A DNA stretch of 64,000 nt from contig JAYKKT010000089.1 in assembly GCA_036023115.1 (NCBI GenBank), positions 18,470,501 through 18,534,500 of the forward strand, given 5' to 3'. Source of the DNA: Brasenia schreberi. Lineage: Eukaryota; Streptophyta; Magnoliopsida; Nymphaeales; Cabombaceae. The translations under genes were made by a program, and so were the position numbers. The notes under the pieces were generated by a model, which worked only from the letters and a program-made list of their open reading frames with translations, was not told where the DNA came from and made no database searches. Shown here piece after piece: positions 42,751 to 54,446 of the stretch (position 1 is its first letter; each line of letters opens with the position of its first letter).

Positions 42751-44828
42751 CTACCCATCCCCTATTTAAACCCCCCCCCTTGGGGGCGGGTTTTAAAAAA
42801 AGTGGGAACCCTCACCTCACCCAGCCGGGCCCTCTCCTTCTCCCACTTCCTCACCTAGCCGGGACCACTCTCCATCACCTCCGCCTGCTCCACCTGCTCC
42901 ACCAGCTCCACCTGCACCGCCACCTTCCCTCTTCCATCCACCACCACCTCCCCCAGCCGGACGCCACCACCTTCACCCAACCGAACCAGCCAAGAGCCCA
43001 CCTGCCCGCCTGCTTCTCCTTGCCTTCCACCGCCTCTCCCCATTCGGTAAGTACCCAATCTCCATCAAAGCCCTTCTCTTCCACCTCTCCACTCTTAGCC
43101 ACCTACCCTATCCTCATCTCAGCCCCTTTGCTACCACCCTTTTCACCTAGCCGAACCTAGTATAACCTAAACTATCGGCCACTACCTAGCCATCATACTC
43201 CATTCGGCCTTCCCCTAGGTGTCCCATTCAGCCTTCCCACAAACCCTCCTTTAGGTCCAGCTTCCCTAAACTCTCAACTCCCCTAGTGACCCTAAAAACC
43301 CACTTATTTAGCCCCTTTAAACCCCCTACCTCGAGGCGACATCTACTTGCCACCGGCCACCTTCGAGGCGCCTATCCCGCGCCCCACTTGCAGCCGGCCA
43401 GCACCTTTGATCACCTATCTTCGCGGAGCTCCCGTTTGCAGCCCAAGGCCAAGTCCACGCTCAAGCAAGACCTCTACGGACCAGCTACTCATAAGTGTCT
43501 AAACTCGGTCTTTAGTTGTACACTTGCTTGAGATTCAATTTGATACGGGGTTGTAATAACGGAGCATAGTCTCCCCCCGCTTGTAATAACGTGGCTTGGC
43601 ACAACCACACACGTGCACTCTCTTAGTCGTGCACGATTTTGAACACACACGGGCCTAATCAGCCCCTAATATATAAGTGTACATATACTTTCATTTTCGA
43701 AGGGTTTTTGTTTAAGTTGGGTGCGTTGTCTTTCAATTCAAGCACTCACACACATTGAGCTTTCGCTCTTATTTGAAAGACCCAAGTAAGGGCCGACCTA
43801 TACTATTTAGGTTTCATTTCATGTCGTGTGAGTAAGTCTTTCAATTCAAGCACTCTCACACACATTGAGCTTTCGCTCTTATTTGAAAGACCCAAGTAAG
43901 GGCCGACCTATACTATTTGGGTTTCATTTCATGTCGTGTGAGTAAGTCTTTCAATTCAAGCACTTTCACACACATTGAGCCTTCGCTCTTACTCCCAAGA
44001 CCTTCGTAAAGGCCTTATTGCAGTTATATTTGGGTTTCATTTATGTCGTGTGTGTAGTACTTCAATTCAAGCACTCTCACACACATTGGGCCTTCGCTCT
44101 TACTCCCAAGACCTTAGTTAAGGCCATACTGCAATTTATATTTGGGTTTAATTTCATGTCGTGTGTGTAAGTCTTTTAATTCAAGCACGCACCCACATTG
44201 AGCCTTCGCTCTTATTTGCAAGACCCGAGTAAGGGCTCATATACATAAGCTATATACATATCTCCCTTCGGTTATTTCCCTTCGGTTATTTCCCTTCTGT
44301 TATTTCCCTTCAGTATTGTCTTTACATTTCGGGTTTTCCCTTTGGAGTAGCGTGAGTTTGCATTGCATCTACGCCATACCCCGAGGTAGGACGCATATTG
44401 CATCAAAGCAAGCCCCGCTCGAATTCGCCCATGTAGTGGAGTGTTCATAAGACACAAACTAGGTGGCCCGAAAAGGGATAAAAGAAAAAACTTAGGCACG
44501 TGCAAATCCACATGATCTAAAATATGCAATCGCATCCTAAAGACCCGAAATAGACACCTCGAACCGCTTCGTAGACTTTCTCTCCAAAACTCGATTTTTT
44601 GCAAAAGCGTACAGACTGACCCTTGCGCATCGGCGCAAAAAGGTCTGCGACGACAAGAGCTTACTTGCTCACAGTCGCCACGTTTAGAAGTCAGTGATAA
44701 AAATATCTTTGCTAGCTTAAGTAAGCTAGCTGGCACGCCCTATTTGTATACATAGGCCTTAGACACACGAGAAGATCCACTCCAAGCCCCAAAAGAGGCA
44801 AAGAGGCGGGGATTTTCGCGCGTCTACA
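42751..44828 (+). mobile_element. Second LTR copy, 5'-truncated just before its TATA box
   Basis: It starts CTACCCATCCCC, 12 bp before TATTTAAA (42763-42770), and runs to TCTACA. It aligns with 40679-42749 with several percent divergence, but carries five 110-bp units (43725-44245) instead of three. The U5 module is at 44632-44740, with the inverted repeat at 44711-44730 and the decamer at 44731-44740. The base at 42750 is probably the first base after the LTR, so the deletion removed primer-binding site, interior and U3. Confidence 0.88.
43725..44245 (+). repeat. 110-bp hairpin units (five copies)
   Basis: Cores lie near 43756, 43868, 43978, 44089 and 44200. One core is GGGCCTTCGCTC, a G substitution in the first arm. 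One second stem reads CCTT-CGTA-AAGG, changed only in the loop. Confidence 0.82.
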
Positions 44829-45779
44829 AGTACTATCGACTATCAAATCAATGTTTGGTAAAGGGAAATTATCTTTGGGCGTGGCTTTATTCAGGTTTCT
44901 GAAATTGATGCATATTCGAATTTTCCCACTGGTTTTTCAAACAACAACTATATTGGACAACCAATCAGAATACGCAATGGGTTTTATAAATCCGGCTTTT
45001 AACAGATCTTCTAAACCCTCTTTGACCTATGAATGCACGTTCAGATGTATTTTCCTAAGCTTTTGTTTTATGGGTTTTGCATCTGAGTCTAAGGGAAGAC
45101 GATGCTCTACAACATTCAGGTCTATACCCGGCATGTCTTCATACGTCCATGCAAACACATCAATGTAGTTTTTCAAAAATGCGATGAGTGATGCTCTTTC
45201 ATGCTCATGCAAACATGCGCCTACCTTAATGAGGTTTGGCTTTGAATCACTCCATAAGTTTGTCTCTATGAAATCTCCTCCTACTGATTTCGAAGGTTTT
45301 TCAAAATCGAGAATTTTATGAAATTTCGGGAGCTCAGAAGTGGGATCTTCCTCGAGGGGATCTACTTCTAGCCTTTGATCATTCTCAAGAATTCTAAATC
45401 CTAGGGAATTTGGACTTGACGCACAGTTTTCACAAACGCCTGGTTTTTGTTTTGGATTTTCTGCAGGTTTTGAAGTTTTTGGTCCTCTTATGAAGAGGAC
45501 TTTCTTTTCGAAATCCTTGGTTTTTTTAAAACCTTTACCAGGAGCTGCTAAATACAGGACTTTGTTTTTGGTATTTTGCACATTTTCGATTTTTTTGGAT
45601 TTTTGTAAGGAAAGAACTTTGGGAACTATACAAACAACTCTTTTTTCGAGTTTTTGATCTTTTTCAAATGGTTTTGGTTTTGTGGATTTTTCCAAATGTT
45701 TTTGTATTTCAAGTTTTTCAAATGTTTTTGTGTTTTTTATTGAGGGATCTTCCATCATACCTACAAAGAAAAATGCCAT
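44829..45779 (-). pseudogene. pol: pol of D, N-terminal part
   Basis: It resumes after the insertion with the sequence upstream of DSTANHEMF. The frame 45027-45779 begins MAFFFVGMMEDPS, covering the splice-like TTTGTAGGTATGATGG, then a lysine-rich leader with VVCIVPKVLSLQK and VLYLAAPGKG, an acidic linker, and the start of reverse transcriptase (VFAWTYEDMPGI). A CAG-to-TAG-type stop at 45027-45029 interrupts it. Confidence 0.88.
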
Positions 45780-45782
45780 AGG

Positions 45783-47158
45783 TTAGACTCTAAACAAGAG
45801 GTCTAAATCGTAGGTTTTTGCATGGGTAGGCTCCAGGGCACCCTTGACCCAGGTGGTCATAGGGGGTGGTTCTGGTGGTATTTTGGGAGTATAGTCGATC
45901 CCATGTCGGCTTTGGTTGGCCTTGGGCAATATGGGTTCTACGAGACCCTGGTTTTGTGCCTCTAGACTTTTGTATGGCATATACCCCATGTTCAATAACA
46001 TGTTCCACGATTTTTTGTTTTTGGAAAAGTTTTCATATAATTCGTGGTCCTGGAACATGCTATCGTCCATGTTATGCACATAAGGCTTTCTGTCCAGGGG
46101 GTTTTGGGAATAGTTGACGCTTGGATTTTGAGTATGAGTGGGCCAGCCTTGGGCGGCCCCTGGATATACACGACCTTCTTAGGTATCTGAAGTATGAGCT
46201 TTGGTGGCTCGACCATGGTTTGCCCTGGATTGGCCTCGTAGGCCTGGGAACTTGAAAAACATGGGGAATTCTGGATTTCCTGAAGTTGTGGGTGACTCTC
46301 ACCTAGGATCACAACTATTTGATTTTCAAAAGGGATTTTGACACACCTATGGAAGGTGGATGGCACAACATGCAGGTTGTGTATCCAAGGCCTTCCCGGT
46401 AATAGGTTGTAGTGGGGGTGGATGTCCAAAACATGGAATACCCCTACATGAGCTATCCCTCTTGTTTCTATGGGTAGTTCAATGGATCCTAAAGGTCTAG
46501 ATGCATTCCCATCATATCTAGTGATTACGATGGGTCTTGGATTCATGGAAGTCAAGGTGACTCTAATCTGGTATGCTATGTGAAGTGGAAGGATGTTGAG
46601 CCCTCCTCCTCCGTCAACTAGGCACCTATCCAAAGAGTGGTGATTCAATACCACCTCGATATGTAGGGCCTGATTATGGGATTCGTAGAGTCTTTTGAGA
46701 TCCTCTTCTGAAAACATGATAGGTGTTTTTGCACCTATGGACGCCACTTGATTGGTCAAGGATTCTGGGGTTATGTTCGAACTAACCTTTGCTCTTTCTA
46801 GAATTTTCTCTAACACGAGTCTATGCCTAGGAGAGGTTTGTATCAGCTCTAGGATGGATATATTAATGGGAATCTTTGAAAGATGGTTTTCGAAATCATA
46901 CAAGTTTAAGATGACTTTTTCTTTGTCCACTTTCGGCGGTACTCTAGGAATACATGCTTTTGAAGGGCCAGGCACACTGACGACTTTTTTAGCATTTTGC
47001 AGATGTGGGGGTTGATAGATCCTCCTGGATCTTGTCACCTCCCCCACGATCCACCTAGGGTTCGCACCTAACATGGCTTTAATCGAATGTTTTGGAGCAC
47101 CTTGAATTTTCAAAACTGGTTTAATCGGGGACGGAACTCTTGGTGGTCCCTGAATCAC
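45783..47158 (-). pseudogene. pro: Protease region of D gag-pro, frameshifted
   Basis: Retropepsin with SLDRCLVDGGGGLNILPL, YDGNASRPLGSIELP and HYNLLPGRPWIH (the TGG kept here is a stop in A and B). The frame 45992-47158 runs out near 46100 at a G-run and continues in another frame (45783-46079) to the conserved DLLFRV-stop. Upstream, a CAA-to-TAA stop at 47159-47161 separates it from gag. The catalytic motif is D-G-G rather than D-S/T-G in every copy here. Confidence 0.88.
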
Positions 47159-47161
47159 TAC

Positions 47162-49478
47162 TTAGGCGGGTTTCCTATGAAGGATGAGTGTAGATGCACA
47201 AGTAGAAAAACCAGACTCATATGTACGTGCTAGACTCTTCGAAATTGTGAGAGCACATACCTCTTTGCCCTTCCTACTGGTACTTGCGTGACTGGGGAAG
47301 GGTTCTTTGAAAATAGCTTGGGCAGGCTCTGGTTCCTCAGTGACCTGGAGCCGGCCCTCTACTATCAAGTTCTCGATTTGGTTAAGGAGGGAAAAACACT
47401 GCTTGGTATCGTGGCCTTTGAGCCGATGATACTTGCAGAATCGATTCAAAAGCCTCCCTTTGGAAGTGATTCCCTAAGGGATTTCAGGGAGTTTGATCAT
47501 GCCTTGGGCGAGTAGGAGGTCTAGGACCTCCGACACAGGTTGCCCCAGCGGAGTGTACTCCCGTCTTTCGAAGGATTTTTGAAAACTCCTCTCCTTTTTA
47601 TTTTTTGGTTTTTCAAAACTTTTTGAAGCACCTGCCGGGCTTGGATCCACCCTGACATTAGCGATTTTATGGGGTTTTGCCCCTTTGTCCGCGGTGGGTG
47701 GCCCATAAGTGATGGGCTTCTCCAAGCGAGTTTTCGAAATTGGGTTTCCTTTCCATAAGTGATCATACACCCCCTTTTTCAAATTTGTTTCGAAAAGGGA
47801 TGCTTTCTTTATTAACTTATGGAAAGTCGAGATTTCGTGAAGTGAGAGAAGGATTTTCAACTCGTTTCTAAAATTATCCAGGATGAGCATGACTGCACAT
47901 CCTTCGGATATTGGCTCTCGCACTTGACCTAGGAGAGACATCCAACGAACGATGAACGTATGTACGTCCTCGTTCATACCTTGTTTTGTATCCCTTAAGG
48001 TGTTTAAAGTCAGCGTGACCTCTACGTTATGCGAGAATCTCTGCATAAAGCAGTTCGCTAACTCTTCAAAAGTTGCGAACTGGCTAAGGTCGTAGGAAGC
48101 CAGCCATTTGGCAGTTGTGCCCTTGAGGGACAAAGGGAACCAATACACCCATTTCATTGATTCCTTCTTTTTCTTATGGGCTCGACGAGAGAAAAGTTGC
48201 AAGTGAGACCTAGGGTCTCCCATGCCATCATACCGATGGAAGTTCGGTATTTCGTCGTCATTGTCTGTTTCATAGTCCACAAGCAAGAAATCAGAGAGGG
48301 CGTAACTTCTTTCTCTTTATTTTGCCCTCTCAGCAGTTGTTGTAGGGCTTTACGGTCCTTATGTGTGAAGGACTCGTGGTATTGGTTACCTTCCATCGCG
48401 GAAGTCTCTTTGTGTTTGCGAGGTTTTTCAAATTTTTTCTTGGCCTTTGGTTCATCGTTTGACGAACATGAATCGCCTGCCTTGGATCTACCCGAACATT
48501 GGCGACCTTGTGGGGTTTTGGCCCTTTGTCCATGGTGGGTAGCCCGTAATTGCCAGGCTTCTCCAAGCGAGTTTTTGAAATTATGCTCCCTTTCCACAAA
48601 TGGTTGTAAATCCCTTTTTTCAAATTTGTTTCAAAAAGAGATGCTTTTTTAATCAATTTGTGGAAAGTAGAGATTTCGTGTAGAGAAAGAAGGGTTTTCA
48701 ACTCAGTTTTCAAATTATCCAAGATGAGCATTACTGCGCATCCTTCGGATATGGGTTCTCGTACCTGCCCAAGGAGGGACCTCCATCGAACAATAAATGT
48801 ATGCACATCTTCGTTCATACCTTGCTTCATATCCCTCAAAGTGTTTAAAGTAGGCGTGACTTCTACGTTATACAAAAATCTTTGCATAAAGCAGTTCGCT
48901 AACTCTTCAAAAGTTGTGAACTGGCTCAGATCGTAGGAAGCTAGCCATTTGGAAGCTATGCCTTTGAGGGATAAAGGGAACCAATACACCCATTTCATCG
49001 AGTCCTTCTTTTTCTTGTGGGCTCGACGAGAGAAAAGTTGCAAGTGAGACCTAGGGTCTCCCGTGCCATCATACCGATGGAAATTCGGTATTTCATCGTC
49101 ACTGTCTGTTTCATAGTCTAAAGGGAGAAAGTCAGACAGGGCGTACATTGTTTTCTCTTTGTTTTGCCCTTTCAGCAGCTACTGTAGGGCTTTACGATCC
49201 TTGTGAGTAAAGGAGTCATGGTATTGGTTGCCTTCCATCGCGGAGGTCTCCTTGTGTCTGCGAGTTTTTTCAAATTTCTTTTTGGCCTTCACTGGTTCGC
49301 CATGTGACGAACATGAATCGGCTGCTTCAGCCTCTTGGCTAAGAGCAGCGATTTTGGCCTCGCACTCCCTTCTTATCTCTTCCTCGCTTTGTTTTCAAGT
49401 TTTCAAAGATTTCCTAGAATGAGAACTTGAGGTGCATGAGGCACGGCTAGACACTTCATAGGAGTCTGAACTTGACAT
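47162..49478 (-). pseudogene. gag: gag of D with internal 0.85-kb tandem duplication
   Basis: The ATG is at 49478-49476 (MSSSDSYEV...). The Gag core occurs twice: 48330-49148 and 47474-48286, each with KWVYWFPLSLKG, FATFEELANCFMQRF or FTTFEELANCFMQRF, and VRVDP. The first copy ends at VRVDP and is joined to the N-terminal DSCSSNDEP segment of the second copy, with the junction near 48475-48482. The offset is about 845 bp, which is not a multiple of three. The copies are about 88% alike in protein. Other breaks are stops near 49397 and 49182, a 1-nt deletion near 48310 and a stop near 47475. The zinc knuckle (FCKYHRLKGHDTKQC) is at 47162-47449. Confidence 0.9.
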
Positions 49479-49599
49479 GACTCCGATGCTTTAAAATCCA
49501 ACTATGAAATGCAAAAAGATAAAGGGTTAAAACACTTTTCTTTGAAAACAAAATTTTCAGGAGATCTGTTTGTTTGTATCGATTTTCCTTAAGACCCAG

Positions 49600-49617
49600 G
49601 TCCCACCGAGCATGCCA
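49600..49617 (-). other. Primer-binding site of element D
   Basis: In element sense it is TGGCATGCTCGGTGGGAC, four bases from the LTR end. It differs from A/B/C at two positions, both C to T, while the U5 decamer of the same LTR (49697-49706) keeps TGGCACGCCC. Confidence 0.75.
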
Positions 49618-49696
49618 AATCTGTAGACACGGAAAATCTTTGACTCCGAGTTCTTAGGCCTGGAGTGAATCTTTTCGCAATCTACGTTCGCTTTTA

Positions 49697-49815
49697 GGGC
49701 GTGCCAGCTAGCTTACTCAAACTAGCGAAGTAAATTTTGAAAATATCTGACTTTTGGGGCGACTGTGGACAAGTGGGCTCTTTTCGTCGCAGACCTTCTT
49801 ATACCGATGCGCAAG
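49697..49815 (-). other. Structured U5 module of D
   Basis: The decamer is at 49697-49706. The inverted repeat GCTAGCTT-actc-AAACTAGC (49707-49726) has one mismatch. The ATCG-loop hairpin at 49798-49815 has a decayed arm. GCGAC/GTCGC outer arms are still present between them. Confidence 0.5.
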
Positions 49816-50858
49816 GGTCAGTTTGTACGCTTAGGAAAAACTCGATTTTGAACAAATACGACCTTTTCAAAAAGTATGAAAGTGTTTGATCAATTGGCTT
49901 TCATCAAATTGCAGATTTTATTCATGGGATCCACACGCTCCTATGTCTTTTGGGTTTTAGCAAATTTTGGCGTGTAATTGTGTGCATCAAGTGCTCGATT
50001 TTGGCAGATTCTACACGATTTTGCCTATGATTGTTCGATGCAAGTATGCTCCCTATCTCGAGTGCAGCGTATATGCAATGCAACTCACACAACTTGAAGG
50101 GAAAACCCGAAATTTAAAGACATAGCAGAAGGGAAATTGCAGAAGGGAAAATATGGCTATATCTTAGATGCGGAAAGAAAATATATAGCTATATCTTAAG
50201 AGCGAAAAGGCTCAATGTGAGTGAGTGCTTTGAGTGTATAATTTGAAAGACAACTCACACGACTTGAACCTTAAAACCCAGCTGAAAGGGAAATATGTAT
50301 ATATACGTAAGAGCGGAAAGGCTCAATGTGAGTGAGTTCTTTGAGTGTATAAAATGAAAGACAACTCACACGACTTGAACCTTAAAACCCAGCTGAATAT
50401 ATATAAATAGAGCTATATACTATGAGCTGTTAAGGCCCGTTTGTGTGCAAAAGTGTGCAGATAAGAGCGAAAAGGCTCGAGTGTACGTGTGTGTGTTTTG
50501 CATCAAGCACATATATTACATCCGGGGGGAGACAAGCTCCGTTATTACAACCCCATATGAATTTAATTGAACTTGAAGTAATGTAAAAGACCAGATTCGA
50601 ACACTTACACGTCGTCTGCTTGGGATTTCTTTATCAATGAAATCCGACCTTGGGTACAACTGTTGGATGGACCTCTCGCTGCGAATTGATCAGTTGCGTG
50701 GGGTGTTGATCCTAGTTTTTTATCTAGGCTAGGTTGACATATGGAGATGCTATGGGTTTGGGTAAGACATGGACAGATCTAGGGCGAGATGTAAGGGATC
50801 TTGGCCAGGTCTAAATGGGTTGTCTTGGGTAAGAGTTAGGCCAAGGTCCTAAGGGGAT

Positions 50859-51497
50859 ACTCGGCCAGCTAATGGCCGATTTAGGTGATGTTTTATGGAT
50901 AGTTTTAGGCAAGGTCTTAAAGGAATGCTCGGCCAGCTAATGGCCGAGTCTAGTTGATGTCTTGTGGATGACCTTAGGCGAGATCCTAAGGAATGGTTCT
51001 AAGGAAATGCTCGGCCAAATGGTGGCCGAGCTGGGTAGTTTTTAGGATTGGTTTAGGTAGGGTTTAAGGCGAGATCCGAAGGAAATGGCTCGGCCAAATG
51101 GTGGCCGAGCTGGGTGGGATTTAGTGGATGGTTTTTAGGTAGGTTTTGAAGCTAGGTTCTAAGTGAATGCTCGGCCAAATGGTGGCCGAGCTGGATAGGA
51201 TTTAGTGGATGATTTTGGATCGGTTCAAGCCAATACTCGGCCAGCTAATGGCCGAGCTAGGTGAGTGTGGGTGGCTAAGGGAACCGAGTACATTAGGCAC
51301 TCAGTTTGGTTAGGCTTTTTAGGCTGAATGGTAAGGATCTAAGGGAAGGTTTAAGGCCAAGACTTAGGGTGATTAGTGGGACAGATCTAGGGAAAGCTCA
51401 GCCAGATAGTGGCTGAGCTTGGGTGGTTTTGTGTGGGAATGTTTTATAGTAGATTAGGATGGGTTTAAGTAAGGCTCGGCCAGCACTTTGGCCGAGC
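50859..51497. repeat. Array of CTCGGCC/GGCCGAG hairpins (D 5' LTR)
   Basis: Same set as in the 3' LTR: near 50859, 50927, 51009, 51087, 51169, 51235, 51396 and 51474. At 51396-51418 the pair is CTCAGCC/GGCTGAG, fully paired, while the 3' LTR has CTCAGCC/GGCCGAG at that site. Confidence 0.85.
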
Positions 51498-52534
51498 TTG
51501 GGTGGGTTCTAGGAGATGTATTTTGGGTAGTTTAGAGGATTAGGGAAAGAAGGGCTTAGGGTAGTGTTTAGGAACTAACCTTAGTGGGGAACCGACCAGC
51601 TCCTATTGGTTTCCACGCATCCAACCTTCACACAATGGGAGAGCCATCCAAGCTGTCGGATTCCATTTGTTGCAGCACCTTCCTTGCGTGAAATGCCCTT
51701 TGCCCACAATATCAACCCACAACATTAGCCCACAATGGAAAGGCCAAGTCAAGCCACCATTCTTGACTTGCTTTCCTCTCTCTCTCTCTCTCCACCCACC
51801 AAGCTTTCACGTGAAAAAAAAGAAGTCCTGGGACCTCCCCCCCTCATGTCCTTTTATAGGCAAGGGGATTGGATATGGATCCTGGATTGGTTCTGAAATC
51901 CGGATCCAATCCAAGTCTTATTTGGATTTGGATCTACATATTTGGATCTACATATTTGGATCCAAATTTGATCCAAATTTTTCTCTTCTTCAATCCTTCC
52001 TGGCGTTCCGAGCCAGACGTTTTGCGCGGGCCCTAAGTTCATCAACACTCCATCTTATGCTGGGCTTTTCCCAATTTCATCGTCCAAGCTCCTTTTCACC
52101 TTTCTAGACTCTGTTTCAATTGATTTTTCTTTTTTTTTGACTTGGATTGCTCATGATTAGAGAGGTGCTTTTGGCTTGGCCTTCGATGCTTAAGGCTTGA
52201 AGTCTACTTGTGGCCTGGGCTCCCCTTTTGTCTCTGAAATTTGCTTTTCATTGTGTTGGGCTTGATGTTTGAGTTTTTGAATCTCTTTTGAAGCTGCTTT
52301 GAGCTAGGCTTCACCTGTTCGTCTGGGCTTTTGCAGAAATGAGACTTTCGCCCACTTTTTAGAATTTCATGTTTTAAATGGGGTTGGAAAACGAAGGTTT
52401 GAAGTATTTGAGCTCCTGGGTTTTCGAAAATTCCAAACTTGGCTTTTTGAGCTAATTTTCGAACCAGGTGTTGGTTTTTGCAAAGAATCTTTGGATTTCA
52501 GGGTGTTTATAAGGTCGCCAGCATGTGCATGGGT

Positions 52535-52810
52535 GTTGTGTGTATATGGAAAGACAACTCACACGACTTGTAATGTAAACCCAAATATAATTGCAATAGG
52601 GCCCTTACTAGGGTCTTGGGAATAAGAGCGAAAGCTCAATGTGTGTGAGTGTGGAAATTGAAAGACCACGCACACAACTTGAATTAAAACACCCAAATGA
52701 AATTGCAATATGGCCCTTACTAGGGTCTTGGGAATAAGAGCGAAAGCTCAATGTGTGTGAGTGTGGAAATTGATAGACCACGCACACAACTTGAATTAAA
52801 ACCCACGCAG
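52535..52810 (-). repeat. 120-bp hairpin units in LTR E
   Basis: Two almost identical units (GGCCCTTACTAGGGTC... through GAATTAAAAC) suggest a recent local duplication. In element sense the second stem is CCCT-AGTA-AGGG. Confidence 0.82.
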
Positions 52811-54323
52811 CTTAATATGTATAAGTATAACTATATCTTAGGGGCTGGTTAGGCCCGTGTGTGTGCAAAATTGGTGTGCAACTAAGAGTGGAACGGCTCA
52901 AGTGCACGTGTGTGTTGGTGTGCCAAACCACATTATTACAACCGAGGGGAGACAACGCTCCATTATTACAACCCCGTATCAAATTTAATTAAATGTAAGC
53001 AAGTTCATATCAAGGACCGAGTTAGGCACTTACGTGTAGCTGGTCCGTGCTCAACTTGCTTGCTTTGGCCTAGTGAGTCACCTTGGACAGCCGAAGGGGA
53101 GCTCCTTGGATGTGTGTGGGCGACAAGTAAGGTGCTAGCCAGATGGATGTCTTGGTGTTGGCCAGGTGATGGGCGCGGCAAGGAGGGATGTTGGTTGGGT
53201 TGTGGCAGGTTAGGATGTTGACTAGGTGGTGATAGGTTAAGGGAGAAGGTCTAGCTAGGAGCTAAGGTGGATGATGCTAAGGGAAGATGGTGAGGTAGGG
53301 TGTGAGGTGGCCGGGTGTAAGGGAGAAGGTCGGGCTGTGGTGGCGGGTGATGGAGTGTGTGGCAGGGTAAGAAAGGGGAGATGAGAGGCTAGATGGGGCT
53401 GAGAGGGGGTACTAACCGTGGTGCTGGTGGATGAGGTGATGGGCTGGCTGGTGGTGGAAGGAGGTGGCAGCCTAATGGTGTCAGAAGAAGGTGGCAGTCG
53501 GGTGGAAGGTGGCAGCCAGGTGGAGTGGCGATGGAAGTGGTGCAGCTGGGGGAGAGTGAGAGTGAGATGGGGTGGAAGAGAGAGAGGCCCCCAAACCCGC
53601 AAAAACCTGGGGTTTTTATAGGCAAAAGGGGTTGGGTCGTTTGGGGGTGGTTTAGGCTAGATATTTGTAATAAGGTGGGCTTGTGGGGTGGTTTGGGTAG
53701 GTCGGTTAGGGTGGGTTGTATGGTGGTTTAGGGTAGGTCAGTTAGGGGGGTTGGGAATTAGTGGTTAAGGGTCTAATTAGGTGTATTAAGGTGGGATTAG
53801 GTTTAGTTTAGTTAGGGTCTAGGTGGTCCAGTTAGGTGAGGTCGGCTAGGTGTGGTTGGGGCGGTTTTGGGTGAGGACGGCTAGGATTGGGTCAGGTTTA
53901 AGGGGGAATGGCTAGGTGAGGTGGGTTAGCTTAGGGCTAGGTTTTAGGAGCATCCCCTGGGCATCGATCCATGGACCTAGTTGTAGCCATGTTCATGTTG
54001 GTGCAGCCCCAGGTTAGGTGTAGGTGCATACAAGCTTAAACTCACACTCTAGGCTAAACCCACAAGGTTAACCCACCCTTGACCAAAAGTCAAGCCCACC
54101 AACTTTCTCACTCATACTTTATCACCCCTTCTCTCTCTATACCCAAGCTTTTCACGTGAAATATCTGTGAGCCCCACCTCTATTTATGAGAAGGTGATGT
54201 GGGCCATGGATGTGGATATTGGATTTAGATCTTTGGATCCAAATCCAAATCCAAATGCCTGTTGGGTTTGGATCTGGATATGTATGGTCCAGATCTAACC
54301 CAAATATGATTTTCTGACTCCTT

Positions 54324-54446
54324 CATGGCGTTTCGAAACAGACAGTTTGTGCGGGGCCTGATTGCATCAGTACTCCGTCTTGCGTTGGGTCTTCGCCAAC
54401 ATTGCCGTCCACTCTTCTTCTCACCTTCCGGAGATCGTTTTGAACA
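54324..54446. repeat. 123-bp direct repeat flanking the plus-strand LTR, left copy
   Basis: It matches 57446-57568, starting ATGGCGTTTCGAAACAGAC, with about five differences, all transitions. It is also an inverted match to 54660-54790 inside the plus-strand LTR. Confidence 0.85.

Larger units (their letters stand above)
39460..44828 (+). mobile_element. Plus-strand insertion in D pol: full LTR plus truncated LTR
   Basis: The outer ends are TGTAAACACC (39460) and CGCGTCTACA (44828), flanked by AGTAC duplications, so it arrived as one insertion. Inside is one complete LTR (39460-42749), one base, then the last 2.08 kb of a second LTR (42751-44828). The interior and the U3 of the second LTR are missing. 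It belongs to the A/C LTR family. Confidence 0.93.
35503..49621 (-). mobile_element. Interior of element D, interrupted by a plus-strand insertion
   Basis: Interior segments are 35503-39459 and 44829-49621, with the polypurine tract at left and the primer-binding site at right. The 5369-bp plus-strand insertion splits pol. Element D is a Tat-clade sister of A/B/C; its proteins are roughly 85-90% alike by eye. D sits inside LTR E (52512 onward) and hosts the B/C array in its left LTR. Confidence 0.9.
49622..52511 (-). mobile_element. 5' LTR of element D, 2890 bp, complete
   Basis: It starts TGTAGACACGG and ends TGTTTATA (52504-52511), the canonical TGTTTACA with one C-to-T change. It holds the U5 module, about 100-bp hairpin units (50190-50490), the CTCGGCC hairpin array (50859-51497), a GA-rich leader and a TATA-like box (about 51851-51858). 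It is followed at 52512 by LTR E sequence in mid-LTR, so D inserted into E. Confidence 0.92.
52512..54446 (-). mobile_element. LTR E, left portion
   Basis: Minus-orientation LTR sequence starts in mid-LTR (AGGTCGCC) where D abuts it. It has two nearly identical 120-bp hairpin units (about 52597-52810), the GTATCAAATTTAA segment, a TATA-like box (53613-53620), a TAGG-rich block (about 53625-53950) and the conserved U3 segment, up to about 54446 where a plus-strand LTR begins. The missing U5 end should lie far left, beyond D. Confidence 0.85.

Noticed and set aside
42780..43160. Pro/Leu/His-rich open frame (also 51667-52107 and 55488-55898)
   Set aside because: Translation of the CCACC-rich or CT-rich LTR leader. 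Reading frame and length are not kept between LTR copies.
39460..44828. Two separate LTR insertions at one site
   Set aside because: AGTAC occurs only at the outer ends. The bases at the inner junction (GCTAC) do not match the flank, so one insertion with an internal deletion is simpler.
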